From Thamnaconus septentrionalis (lineage: Eukaryota > Chordata > Actinopteri > Tetraodontiformes > Monacanthidae), in assembly GCA_009823395.1 (NCBI GenBank), contig CM020515.1, positions 11,788,489 to 11,852,488 on the forward strand: a stretch of DNA of 64,000 nucleotides, in the 5' to 3' direction. The position numbers and the translations under genes are program-made. This document shows, piece by piece, positions 57,201 through 63,020 of this stretch. How positions within the stretch are numbered: the first letter of the stretch is position 1; each line of letters begins with the position of its first letter. The notes below the pieces were generated by a model that saw nothing but the letters and a program-made list of their open reading frames with translations, ran no database searches and was not told where the DNA came from.

Positions 57201-59810
57201 TGTCAGAACAGACCACGTCAAAAAGTTAACAGTGTAATTATGAATCTTTACACTGAGCACGATAAACATGAAGTCAAAATATTTTTTCAAATCCAAACAA
57301 ATGACGGTGCAATGCTTCACTCTGCCTGCAGGAGGTGCAAGATCACCCTGAGGGGGCCGTGGCTGCAGGTCCCGCCCATCGCCCTGAGTGACATCTCTCT
57401 GATGCCATGCCTGGCCCAGAGCAGGATGGAGCAGGTTCCCGTCTGGGCCCTGAATGACAAGGGCGACGTGCTGTGTCGTCTGGGCGTCAGCGCCGAAAAC
57501 CCAGCGGTGAGAGACAAAAATTTGAGTCGATTGATGCGACCGTGATGTATGGAAGAGAATTAGGGCCACAAGATGAGTAAAAAAAAAATTCTTTCAAGTT
57601 TCTATTTCGAGAGTGAATTTTGTGAATAAAATTGAAAAATAAATTCGAAATTCTGAGATTAAAGTCAAAATCTTGAGATTAAGGTGTAAATTTCGTGATT
57701 AAAGTAAAGTCCAAAATTTTGAGAATAAAGCAAAAATTTCGTGATTTAAGTCCAAAATTTTGAGAATAAAGCAAAAATTTTGAGATTAAAGTCTTTGTGA
57801 TTAAAGTAGAAATTCTGAGAATCAAGTTGTGAAATTTTGAGAATAAAGTCAAAATTTTGAGATTAAAGTCAACAAAAATAATGTTGAAGAGTTTGACACT
57901 GATGCTGTCAAATCTTGACTCTCACGGCGGGTGGCAGGGAGGCTCATGGCTCCACGTGGGAACCGACCAGCCCTTCAAGTCCATCTCCATCGGCGGAGCC
58001 AACCAGGTGTGGGCCATCGCCAGGGACGGGGAGGTGTTCTACCGAGGGTCCGTCTCTCCACAGAACCCGGCAGGTCAGCGCACGAAAGGGAAAAAAACAT
58101 GAATGGAAAAGTGACAAACACTGCTCTAACTGGTCTAACGAAGTGTCTGTGATCCCGTCCCCGCTTTTCTCCCCCAACAGGAGAATGCTGGTATCACATC
58201 CCGTCGCCCCCCCGGCAGACCCTCCGACAGGTCTCTGTGGGACGGACGTCCGTGTTCGCTGTGGATGACAACAGTAAATAACCCAGATTAAAACATTCCG
58301 TCCGCCACGACGTAAAAAAATATTAAAGTACTTTCCCCTGCCCCCGACCCTCTCTCCCGCCCCCTGCAGGTAACTTGTGGTACAGACAGGGTGTCACCCC
58401 CAGCTACCCTCAGGGCTCCAGCTGGGAGCTCATCTCCAACAACGTCACCAAGGTGTCTGTGGGGCCTCTGGACCAGGTCAGTCAGGAAACACTGGACATT
58501 CTAATCAGCAGTAATAGCATTAGAATACACTCATTTCTGTAAGATCCTCTTTTACACCCAGTACAAATAAGAATGTCAGAACAGACATTATTTGGTAATT
58601 CAGTTGCACTCGGCATGATAAATATGACATACATACGTTTTCTATAAGACTTGGTTTCACGTCCACTTTTCTGTGTCTTAATTTAACTTTTTGGGTTTTT
58701 TTAGCCAACGACTGTGATTAATCTGATTAATCTGTCTTTTTTTAAGTTACATAACTCTCTGTTCTCTCCAGGTGTGGATCATAGCAGACGGAGTCCCGGG
58801 ATTTCCCACCGAGACCCCCGGCGCCGTGTGTCACCGGCTGGGGGTGGGACCCATGAAACCCAAGGGCCAGTCCTGGGACTACGGCATCGGGGTGAGTTCA
58901 CAGCTTCCTGCCAGCCCGCCAGGGTAACGCAACGGAATTTATACACATTGTGCCACCACATCTCCTGTATGTGGAGTTTCCCCATCTAGTGTTGCAGTAC
59001 TGGAGACTGGCCTTGGTCTCGAGACCCTGAAAGAGTGCTCTCAAGACCTCTTGTTTCACCACCTCATCCCCAGAGCCAAGCAGGACTTTGAGCTCTTTCA
59101 CTAGCACCATGAGTCACATGCACGGTGCACTTTTGGTGGGAAGGAGGAAGCCGAGCTTCTCTTGTCCTATGCCAACATTAACATATATTGCAATTACAAA
59201 TTATAAAAAATAAAACAATACTTTTCAGTTTACATTCCGAGAAATCAATCAAGTCAAACGCAGCAGTTCACCTTCTCTTGGATACCTTGAAAAAAAAAAA
59301 TATTGTTGTGCATCTTTTTAAATTGGTTTCAGGATACCTTGCTGAAAAGTACTGTTGCTGGTTCCACTTATGTAGAAGCAAATTTGAAAAAAAGATACTG
59401 CTCTCTGTTCAGTTTTGTAGTGATTTTTCTTTGATACATGCAGTCTTCGTCTTGTCTTGATCTCGGCACTCCGTAGTCTTCATAGTGTCTTGGTCTCGGT
59501 TGATGCGGTCTAGACTACAACAGGACCCCAATCGCACCCCGACATCACAGCCTTGGCATCGCCACAGCTGTTTCTCATTTTGCTTGCAGTGCTGCTTACT
59601 CACCACCAGGTGCTGCTAAACTCTCGTTCTGCGTGGAGCTGACTGCTGTGCTCTGTCTTGCAGGGAGGGTGGGAGCACATCAGCGTCAGGGGAAACTCTG
59701 TGGAGGCCCCCCGCGTCCCTCACATCCCCGCCCCCGCCCCCGCACCCGCCCAGAGCCCCCTACCCGGGAGGGCTGCCACGCAAGTTAACGGGAGCGCGGT
59801 GGAGGTCTAG
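45557..59810 (+). CDS. tecpr1: Tectonin beta-propeller repeat-containing protein 1, complete, 24 coding exons
   Basis: Autophagy/lysosome protein. The mammalian protein binds the ATG5-ATG12 conjugate, phosphoinositides and, through dysferlin-type domains, sphingomyelin on damaged lysosomes, and promotes LC3 conjugation. Joined exons encode 1176 aa (human 1165) with all junctions in frame. Order: tectonin repeats from residue 1 (LLWAVDVYGRVYSLSTAG); first DysF pair (YENQRWNPVDSF and WNSCVRRRRWIRYRRY, about 72-165); further tectonin repeats to about 385; acidic disordered linker 386-572; ATG5-binding-region equivalent about 578-611; PH domain about 613-720; second DysF pair (YENQRWNPMTGY, about 828, and MKDFVRRRRWTR, about 906); C-terminal tectonin repeats to about 1140; Pro/Ala tail. 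Exon list is given entry by entry. The head-to-head neighbour is bri3. Confidence 0.95.
45785..46095. repeat. Degenerate tandem repeat in tecpr1 intron 1
   Basis: The word CTCCCAGTG followed by TTTCAG/TTCCAG and AAAATCT recurs at about 45793, 45925 and 46061, spacings of about 132-137 bp. Copies 2 and 3 also share CATCATGGAAT/CTGTCTGT. Boundaries approximate; the first copy starts just after the exon 1 donor. Confidence 0.6.
46206..46385 (+). CDS. tecpr1: tecpr1 coding exon 2
   Basis: Residues 76-135: RWNPVDSFTDTLLPTDRWPW then SDVTGANPQPLHGF, first DysF N-part. Acceptor CTTACAG|AGG, donor GCCGGG|GTGAGA. Confidence 0.94.
46488..46610 (+). CDS. tecpr1: tecpr1 coding exon 3
   Basis: Residues 136-176: GWEYAVDFPANFSPDKKWNS, CVRRRRWIRYRRYVAQ, the DysF C-part with its Arg-rich end. 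Acceptor CTCTTCAG|GGG, donor GCAAAG|GTCAGC. Confidence 0.95.
46786..46908 (+). CDS. tecpr1: tecpr1 coding exon 4
   Basis: Residues 177-217, including SCGGWEMSDQSG and YLWGVSQQGQ, a tectonin repeat. Acceptor CCTGCAG|ATC, donor GGACAG|GTCAGT. Confidence 0.93.
47004..47234. mobile_element. Palindromic MITE
   Basis: Ends AAACAGGGCTCAGTATCACG and, in reverse complement, AAACAGGGTTCAGTATTATG. The interior is almost entirely self-complementary variants of CACGAAATATCGTGATAGTT / AACGTGAAAA, so it can fold into a long stem. In tecpr1 intron 4. Confidence 0.7.
47504..47678 (+). CDS. tecpr1: tecpr1 coding exon 5
   Basis: Tectonin repeats: VWYREGIHPRVPEGSTWEEV, SAGPGDLLWAVLWDGNLLVR. Acceptor CCCCGCAG|GTG, donor CAGTG|GTCAGC, ends in phase 1; an 84-bp intron follows. 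Confidence 0.93.
47763..47863 (+). CDS. tecpr1: tecpr1 coding exon 6
   Basis: Encodes GTLWVEVESPGKESEALHVA then VGVGVVWVVTKDYK. Acceptor GTTGCAG|GC, donor TACAAG|GTGCTT, ends in phase 0. Confidence 0.92.
47947..48048 (+). CDS. tecpr1: tecpr1 coding exon 7
   Basis: Encodes VWFRRGVNSYNPCGSGWISI, then GGEMLMVDVGLNDQ. Acceptor GTGTCCAG|GTT, donor GATCAG|GTACTT. The next intron is 4.0 kb and holds the 203-bp array. Confidence 0.94.
48200..48540. mobile_element. 'CAGTCAAAAGTTTGGACAC' MITE, copy 2
   Basis: Left end AGACTACCAGTCTAAAGTTT then GGACACAC; right end GAAGGTGTGTCCAAACT. The AATGTCTTTTCTTTCATTCT / CTCACTGAAGGCATCAAAAC block is shared with copy 3 at 60289. In tecpr1 intron 7. Confidence 0.6.
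48790..48889. mobile_element. TTAGGGATG-ended MITE, partial copy 2
   Basis: Only the right part is present: ATTTAATCGATTAAATTC, AACTAATCGATTAATTGTT and the end AGCATCCCTAA, matching the element at 39329-39600. In tecpr1 intron 7. Confidence 0.55.
49600..49634. repeat. (ATTT)n microsatellite
   Basis: About nine tetranucleotide units in tecpr1 intron 7. A second, longer one lies at 51797-51860, so the pair brackets the 203-bp array. Confidence 0.9.
49898..51556. repeat. Eight-unit 203-bp tandem array with TTAGGG blocks
   Basis: The landmark GCCCCAAATTTGACGTGG occurs at 49989, 50228, 50431, 50634, 50837, 51040, 51243 and 51447 (with single-base variants), so spacing is 239, then 203 five times, then 204. 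One half of each unit is unique sequence (GTCTTGAGGGATCCCGATGA, GACCCCATAGACTTGCATGG); the other is telomere-like (TTAGGG)n interrupted by TACTGCTGGAA. The first full interval has an extra 36-bp TTAGGG/TACTGCTGG block. Units are nearly identical, implying recent expansion or conversion. Lies in tecpr1 intron 7 and is transcribed with it. Confidence 0.92.
51559..51790. mobile_element. hAT-type element fragment
   Basis: CAGTGGTTTCTCAAACTTTT then TCTGTCACGCCCCACCTTGG is the characteristic start of a widespread hAT family. The element fades into unique sequence without a visible opposite end. A similar CAGTGGTTCTCAAA lies at 49859, on the other side of the 203-bp array. Confidence 0.5.
51797..51860. 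repeat. (TTTA)n microsatellite
   Basis: About sixteen units with one TTCA interruption, 190 bp upstream of tecpr1 exon 8. Confidence 0.92.
52047..52174 (+). CDS. tecpr1: tecpr1 coding exon 8
   Basis: Encodes VWAVGEDRGLYFRMGVTPAE, PSGSGWIPVLAQ, last repeat of the N-terminal propeller. Acceptor TGGTCAG|GTG, donor GCCCAG|GTCTGT, ends in phase 2. Confidence 0.93.
52274..52720. repeat. Local duplication in tecpr1 intron 8
   Basis: About 95 bp at 52280-52375 (AATGTTTTCTGCCCGACAAT, AGGAAGTTAAATATTTTCAC, TTGTTTGAA) recurs at 52630-52720 (TTTTTTCTGCACGAGAAACA, GGAAGTCAGCTATTTCCACT). CACTAGCGCCCTCTAGG between them is typical of a fish dispersed repeat, so both copies may belong to one repeat family. 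Confidence 0.55.
52926..53485 (+). CDS. tecpr1: tecpr1 coding exon 9 (acidic linker)
   Basis: The largest exon (560 bp), residues about 386-572. Mostly disordered Ala/Pro/Glu/Ser sequence, with conserved islands LIPSSDSFINSLVSDRG, DVPWMNVDLEG and VWAWLSGGGCDVD that match human TECPR1 (PWTNIDL, LWAWVSGGGCVV). Acceptor TTCCCCAG|T, donor CCACAG|GTAGCC; a CA repeat starts 8 bp later. Confidence 0.93.
53494..53523. repeat. (CA)n microsatellite next to tecpr1 exon 9 donor
   Basis: Starts 8 bp inside the intron after the exon 9 donor. Confidence 0.92.
53718..53744. repeat. (TG)n microsatellite
   Basis: About 13 TG units in tecpr1 intron 9. Confidence 0.92.
54090..54205 (+). CDS. tecpr1: tecpr1 coding exon 10 (ATG5-binding-region equivalent)
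   Basis: Encodes GPLTSSVSLTPVQSSAWSEQ, then a charged helix QRHQERREEISRKPLERSN. Position and the LTPVQSSAW start match the ATG5-interacting region of human TECPR1, but the helix appears shorter before the PH domain. Acceptor CCGTCAG|GG, donor AGCAAC|GTAAGG. Confidence 0.88.
54218..54262. repeat. (CTG)n trinucleotide repeat in tecpr1 intron 10
   Basis: About 15 uninterrupted CTG units inside an intron only 107 bp long, starting 13 bp after the exon 10 donor. Reading frames across it (poly-Leu, poly-Ala) are artefacts or would appear only with intron retention, which shifts the frame (107 is not divisible by 3). Confidence 0.92.
54313..54468 (+). CDS. tecpr1: tecpr1 coding exon 11 (PH domain)
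   Basis: Encodes SVWVRQGALRWWRDWRPQRW, and DSIFFVYYTQYDEKK, first half of the PH domain. Acceptor CCGTGCAG|TCG, donor AAAAAG|GTCGGC, 52 codons. Confidence 0.94.
54547..54696 (+). CDS. tecpr1: tecpr1 coding exon 12 (PH domain)
   Basis: Encodes HLQVFINEVTALVPVLRDGL, YAFAVYTAQRTKQRWPLVLA, TEKDMNDW; the C-terminal Trp of the PH helix is present. Acceptor TTTTCAG|CAT, donor GACTGG|GTAACG. Confidence 0.94.
54936..55093 (+). CDS. tecpr1: tecpr1 coding exon 13
   Basis: Encodes LSLLSDCCCECRGIAGPPSR, QALWSTTSKGDVMVHEP, start of the second tectonin set. Acceptor GTTGCTAG|TTG, donor CTCAT|GTGAGA, ends in phase 2. Confidence 0.92.
55267..55394 (+). CDS. tecpr1: tecpr1 coding exon 14
   Basis: Encodes MFWRQVPGHMRCVESNCLGL, VWGIGWDGTAWVYSG. 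Acceptor TGCTGTAG|G, donor CCCTG|GTAACC, ends in phase 1. Confidence 0.93.
55690..56110. repeat. Degenerate tandem repeat in tecpr1 intron 14
   Basis: ATGACCATCCTGTCATAGTT / TAGCATGAGACTGAGGGGTA / CAATGCAAAATCTCAACAT recurs as ATGGCCGTCCTATCATAGTT / CAGCATGAGACTGAGTGCTA / CCATGCAAAATCTCAACAT about 150 bp later, with decayed copies on either side (about 55700 and 56080). Confidence 0.65.
56239..56332 (+). CDS. tecpr1: tecpr1 coding exon 15
   Basis: Encodes LHQQTDVRSVHVYENQRWNP, MTGYTDK, opening the second DysF domain. Acceptor CCCTCTCAG|GG, donor GACAA|GTAGGA, ends in phase 2. Confidence 0.93.
56449..56545 (+). CDS. tecpr1: tecpr1 coding exon 16
   Basis: Encodes GLPTDRPMWSDESGLKECTK, GSTHPPSPQWSW. 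Acceptor GCTGCAG|G, donor TCTTGG|GTGGGT. Confidence 0.93.
56810..56889 (+). CDS. tecpr1: tecpr1 coding exon 17
   Basis: Encodes VSEWAVDHGVPGGTDKDGWQ, YAADFPA. Acceptor CACCCCAG|GTG, donor CCAGC|GTACGT, ends in phase 2. Confidence 0.93.
56974..57030 (+). CDS. tecpr1: tecpr1 coding exon 18
   Basis: Encodes TFQGHKTMKDFVRRRRWTR, end of the second DysF domain. Acceptor CTCTGCAG|G, donor ACGAG|GTACAG, phase 2 on both sides. Confidence 0.93.
57128..57299. repeat. Three-copy dispersed repeat, copy 1
   Basis: TATAATAATCAGCAATA ... TGTAAGATCCTCTTTTACAC ... GCACGATAAACATGAAGTCA in tecpr1 intron 18. Related to 58498-58752 and 61190-61540. Confidence 0.65.
57332..57506 (+). CDS. tecpr1: tecpr1 coding exon 19
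   Basis: Encodes RCKITLRGPWLQVPPIALSD, VPVWALNDKGDVLCRLGVSA, tectonin repeat. Acceptor GCCTGCAG|G, donor CCAGCG|GTGAGA. Confidence 0.93.
57548..57880. mobile_element. 'GGGCCACAAGAAGAG' MITE family, copy 2
   Basis: Left end GGAAGAGAATTAGGGCCACA then AGATGAG matches the outer ends of copy 3. The interior repeats AATTTTGAGAATAAAG / TTTCGTGATTAAAGT with a roughly 30-bp rhythm. The right terminal repeat is missing. In tecpr1 intron 19. Confidence 0.6.
57938..58073 (+). CDS. tecpr1: tecpr1 coding exon 20
   Basis: Encodes GGSWLHVGTDQPFKSISIGG, VWAIARDGEVFYRGSVSPQN. Acceptor GGTGGCAG|GGA, donor GGCAG|GTCAGC, ends in phase 1. Confidence 0.94.
58181..58273 (+). CDS. tecpr1: tecpr1 coding exon 21
   Basis: Encodes ECWYHIPSPPRQTLRQVSVG, RTSVFAVDDN. 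Acceptor CCCAACAG|GA, donor AACA|GTAAAT, phase 1. Confidence 0.93.
58370..58476 (+). CDS. tecpr1: tecpr1 coding exon 22
   Basis: Encodes NLWYRQGVTPSYPQGSSWEL, ISNNVTKVSVGPLDQ. Acceptor CCTGCAG|GT, donor GACCAG|GTCAGT. Confidence 0.94.
58498..58752. repeat. Three-copy dispersed repeat, copy 2
   Basis: TTCTGTAAGATCCTCTTTTA ... GGTTTCACGTCCACTTTTCT ... TAGCCAACGACTGTGATTAA, TTTTTTAAGTTAC, ending about 20 bp before tecpr1 exon 23. Closest to copy 3 at 61190-61540. Confidence 0.7.
58772..58891 (+). CDS. tecpr1: tecpr1 coding exon 23
   Basis: Encodes VWIIADGVPGFPTETPGAVC, HRLGVGPMKPKGQSWDYGIG. Acceptor TCTCCAG|GTG, donor ATCGGG|GTGAGT, 40 codons. Confidence 0.94.
59664..59810 (+). CDS. tecpr1: tecpr1 coding exon 24 with stop codon
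   Basis: Encodes GGWEHISVRGNSVEAPRVPH, then a Pro/Ala run IPAPAPAPAQSPLPG and VNGSAVEV, TAG. The Pro/Ala run comes from a CCCCGC-type repeat. Acceptor GTCTTGCAG|GGA. Confidence 0.93.
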   Translation, partial: GGWEHISVRGNSVEAPRVPHIPAPAPAPAQSPLPGRAATQVNGSAVEV

Positions 59811-59834
59811 CGCCCCCTCTCTGCTCACCGGACC

Positions 59835-59866
59835 TATGGTTCTCCTCCTCCTCCTCCTCCTCCTCC
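59835..59866. repeat. (CCT)n trinucleotide repeat
   Basis: About nine units in the tecpr1 3' UTR. Confidence 0.9.
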
Positions 59867-60182
59867 TCCCCGTTCTTCCTCCCTCCAAGGGAATGCACAG
59901 TCTGCATTTGCACTGCACACTTTGCTTGGACTGGTTTCCACTCCATGGATGAATGTTTCCCCCCCGCCGGGCGTCGCCTTCCAGGCAGAAAGCACATGGA
60001 CGCTCGTGGGGGGCGGAGAGGTGGGAATGGATTTGTGGGGGTTTGCAAAGCGAGTGCATGCCTCCGCTCTGACTTGGCTTCTGGGTGTTTTTCTTTTCTT
60101 TCTGGGATCTGGCAACCAGAGTGGGAGGGGCTTCCACGAAGGGCTAAGGTCACCCGTTCCGACTGTCACACACTGTAGCCTA

Positions 60183-60660
60183 GACCGGCGTTTCTCAACT
60201 GGTGGGTCATGACCCACTTTTGGGTCGCACAGTTGTTTTGATTGGGTCGTGGCATCGTGGGCGGTTTCAAAAGGATTTTATAAAGTACATTAGCAGTCAA
60301 AAGTTTGGACGCACCCTATGAATTTAATGTCTTTTCTTTCATTCTCTTGACTATTGACATTGCAGTTTCTCACTGAAGGCATCAAAACTACACATGAACA
60401 CACATGGAATTATGTAGGAAACAATCAAAGTGTAAAACATGTTTTATATTTAAGACTTTTGACTGGTAGTGTGTATATTTATTGCGGGACACACAATTCG
60501 ATTCAATAATTCATTTCAATAATTTATTGACTAGATATGATAGGAAGTGGGCTGGCGTTTTTTTTTAATTTTGTGGAATAAATTTGGGCCATGACTTCAT
60601 GATGAGGGGAAAAAATGTCGGTCCTGAGACTGAGACTCCACCAGTTGAGAACCACTGGTC
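60183..60660. mobile_element. hAT-like MITE in tecpr1 3' UTR
   Basis: Left end GGCGTTTCTCAACTGGTGGG and right end CCACCAGTTGAGAACCACTGG are inverted and carry the hAT-type word GGTTCTCAACTGG. The interior GGGTCATGACCCACTTTTGG is typical of this family. It encloses the nested element 60289-60475. Confidence 0.7.
60289..60475. mobile_element. 'CAGTCAAAAGTTTGGACAC' MITE, copy 3, nested
   Basis: Ends TTAGCAGTCAAAAGTTTGGA and GACTTTTGACTGGTAGTGTG are inverted; the body AATGTCTTTTCTTTCATTCT is nearly identical to copy 2. It lies inside the hAT-like element, so it inserted later. Confidence 0.68.
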
Positions 60661-61032
60661 CAAACCGTCTGGAGTTCTGGAGTTAAGTCTTTTGGTCCGT
60701 GGTCTCGTCTGTTCTCGTGTCGATTTGTACGTTTGTTTGTTTGTATTCTCTCTCTCTATTCCATTTTTATCCTCTTTTGTTTGTAATGAAGTGTTTTTGT
60801 TTGTTTGTTTTTGCGCCTGTGACATCAGAAGTAATATATCCATTTCTCAGCCCACGATACCAGACGATACCTCACGATCTTCCTCCAATAAGGAACGCTC
60901 CTCCCGTTTGCTGTCCAACACCCATACAAACAAACACACGAGTGCTATGACCATGATACCGTGACTGTTTATACCTCGCCGAAGGTCCTAGAAGACACGA
61001 CGCTGATCTTGCAAAGGCATAGAGAGACCTCG

Positions 61033-61038
61033 AATAAA
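61033..61038 (+). terminator. tecpr1: tecpr1 poly(A) signal AATAAA
   Basis: First canonical AATAAA after the inserted repeats, followed about 15-25 bp on by TGTTGCTTTGCTCTGTTGG, a suitable GU-rich downstream element. Confidence 0.6.
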
Positions 61039-61189
61039 AGTCTAAAAACTGTTGCTTTGCTCTGTTGGATCATTGAACCTTAACATCCTGCATCACCAAT
61101 CGCTGAGGCCCCCCAACATATTTGAATCCATTACTATTATTATCTACTATTAGACTTGTTGCATAGCAAGAAGTGTCTAATTGGAGCGC

Positions 61190-61540
61190 AAAGAAAAAAA
61201 TACATAAATTATAATAATCAGCAATACCATTATTATACACTCATTTCTGTAGGATCCTCTTTTACACAGAGTACAAATTGAAATGTCACAACATACCACG
61301 TCACAAAGTTCATTTGCATTTATTTTCATATTAAACAGTGTAATTATAAACATTTCATTCAATTACACTAAGCATGATAAATATGAAGTAAAAATATTTT
61401 TTTGAAATCTACAAGTTTTCTACAAGACTTGATTTCACGTCCGCTTTTCTGTGTCTTAATTTAATGTTTTGTTTTTTTTTAGCCAACGACTGTGATATGT
61501 TCTTCTGATCAAACTCATCTTTTTTAAGTTACAAAATGAA
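61190..61540. repeat. Three-copy dispersed repeat, copy 3 (longest)
   Basis: TATAATAATCAGCAATACCA ... CATTTCTGTAGGATCCTCTT ... GATTTCACGTCCGCTTTTCT ... TAGCCAACGACTGTGATA. It contains both the part shared with copy 1 and the part shared with copy 2, so it is nearest the full-length unit. Confidence 0.7.
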
Positions 61541-62484
61541 ACCTCATACCAATAACTCAGTTACAACATCAGTTCCCATGTACAGACAGACAGAGAGAGA
61601 TAGAGAGAGAAGAAAAAAAAAATTACATTTACATACAGTTCAACATTAAGTTACGTTTCTCAAATGTGCAAGATTAAGCAAATGTATACTGGAGTCCAAA
61701 TAAAAAAAAAAAATGACAACAAAGAGGGTTCATTTAAATAAAATGTTCAAGTCTGACTGAAGGGGGCAGGGCTGCTGGTTGGAGGGTCTACAGGACTGTA
61801 CAGTGTCCTCCGTACGGAGCTGGGTGCTATCTACTACAGGTGGAGTAGAGGTCATGTGACCACACCTTTTAGTGGTCTTGGACATTATAAAAACATACAG
61901 TAACTGTATCACTTACAGTTTTTGTTTTTTTGAAAGAAAAACTTTTCTATTTTCTTTTTTTTCTTTAAATAGCTGTACATGAAGACTGGAGTTTGTGAAA
62001 TGCTCAAAAACACAACAGGAGAAGAAGAGAAAAAAATTCCATCAGAACAGGAATCAAATTTGACACATTTTCTTTTTTCTTTTTTTTTAGATTTTAGAAA
62101 AAGGCAAAAACAAAAACTAAAAAAATCCATGACACCAAAGTGGATGAAAGCAGCAGTGATTTCACTGTTTTGTTCTCGTAGTGAAGCTAAAAGTCCCTGC
62201 AAGACGCCCGAGAGACGGCGCCACGTTCACCACGGCTCCTCCCACCCACTCCCATCACTGAAACTGATTGCACGTCATGTTTCTTCATTCAAACCTTTTT
62301 AAAAAATAAAATCTCCCTGTTACGGTTTTTACCACGATTCAACTTGTCAGTTAAGATTTTGTAGCGTTAAAATCAAACAGTGCAGCTGTCCTATTTTTTT
62401 TTTCTTTTTACAGCATCACAGGCACCAAAAGACCAAAAAAACGACCCAGTGTCTCACTTAGTGGGACAAACTACGAAAGAAAGC

Positions 62485-63020
62485 GGGCCACAAGAAGAGA
62501 AAAAAATATTACAGGAAGGAGATTTTTATTTAAGTTTTCATTTCCAGTTTTAAGTTGAAATTTCGTGCATAAAGTAAAAATTTTGTGAAAAAAGTCCACG
62601 TAAAAAAGACAAATTTTCGTAAATAAAGTCGACGTTAAAAATTTTGTGGATAAAGTCAATTTCGTGAATAAAGTCAAAGTGGAAATTGGCGAGTAGACTT
62701 GATGGAGGCTGGATTAACCCAGTTACCCACAGTTAAACTGCCGAAAACAGGTGTATAACACAACTGGCGAAAACGGAAGTGCTCCAATAGACTTGCACGT
62801 AGAGCCTTTCGACTTTATTCTCGACATTTTGACTTACTTCACGTTGACATTAATTGCAAAATTTCGATTTTATTCACAAACTTTCATCTATTTTACATCT
62901 ACTTTATTCTCGAAATTTTGACTTTAATCTCGAAATTTCAACTTTATTCTCGAATTGGAAACTTTAAAAAAAATAGTTACCTTCATTTTTTTCTCTTCTT
63001 GTGGCCCTAATCCTCTTCCG
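62485..63020. mobile_element. 'GGGCCACAAGAAGAG' MITE family, copy 3 (most complete)
   Basis: Left GGGCCACAAGAAGAGAAAAA and right TTTTTCTCTTCTTGTGGCCC are exact inverted repeats of about 20 bp. Outside the right end, TAATCCTCTTCCGTA matches the outer left end of copy 2. Interior is AT-rich with GAAATTTCGTG / AATAAAGTC words in opposite orientation in the two halves. Confidence 0.72.

Larger units (their letters stand above)
59811..61050 (+). other. tecpr1: tecpr1 3' UTR
   Basis: From the stop codon to just past AATAAA at 61033. It includes a (CCT)n run (59835-59866) and an inserted hAT-like element with a nested MITE (60183-60660). No conserved coding frame. Confidence 0.6.
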
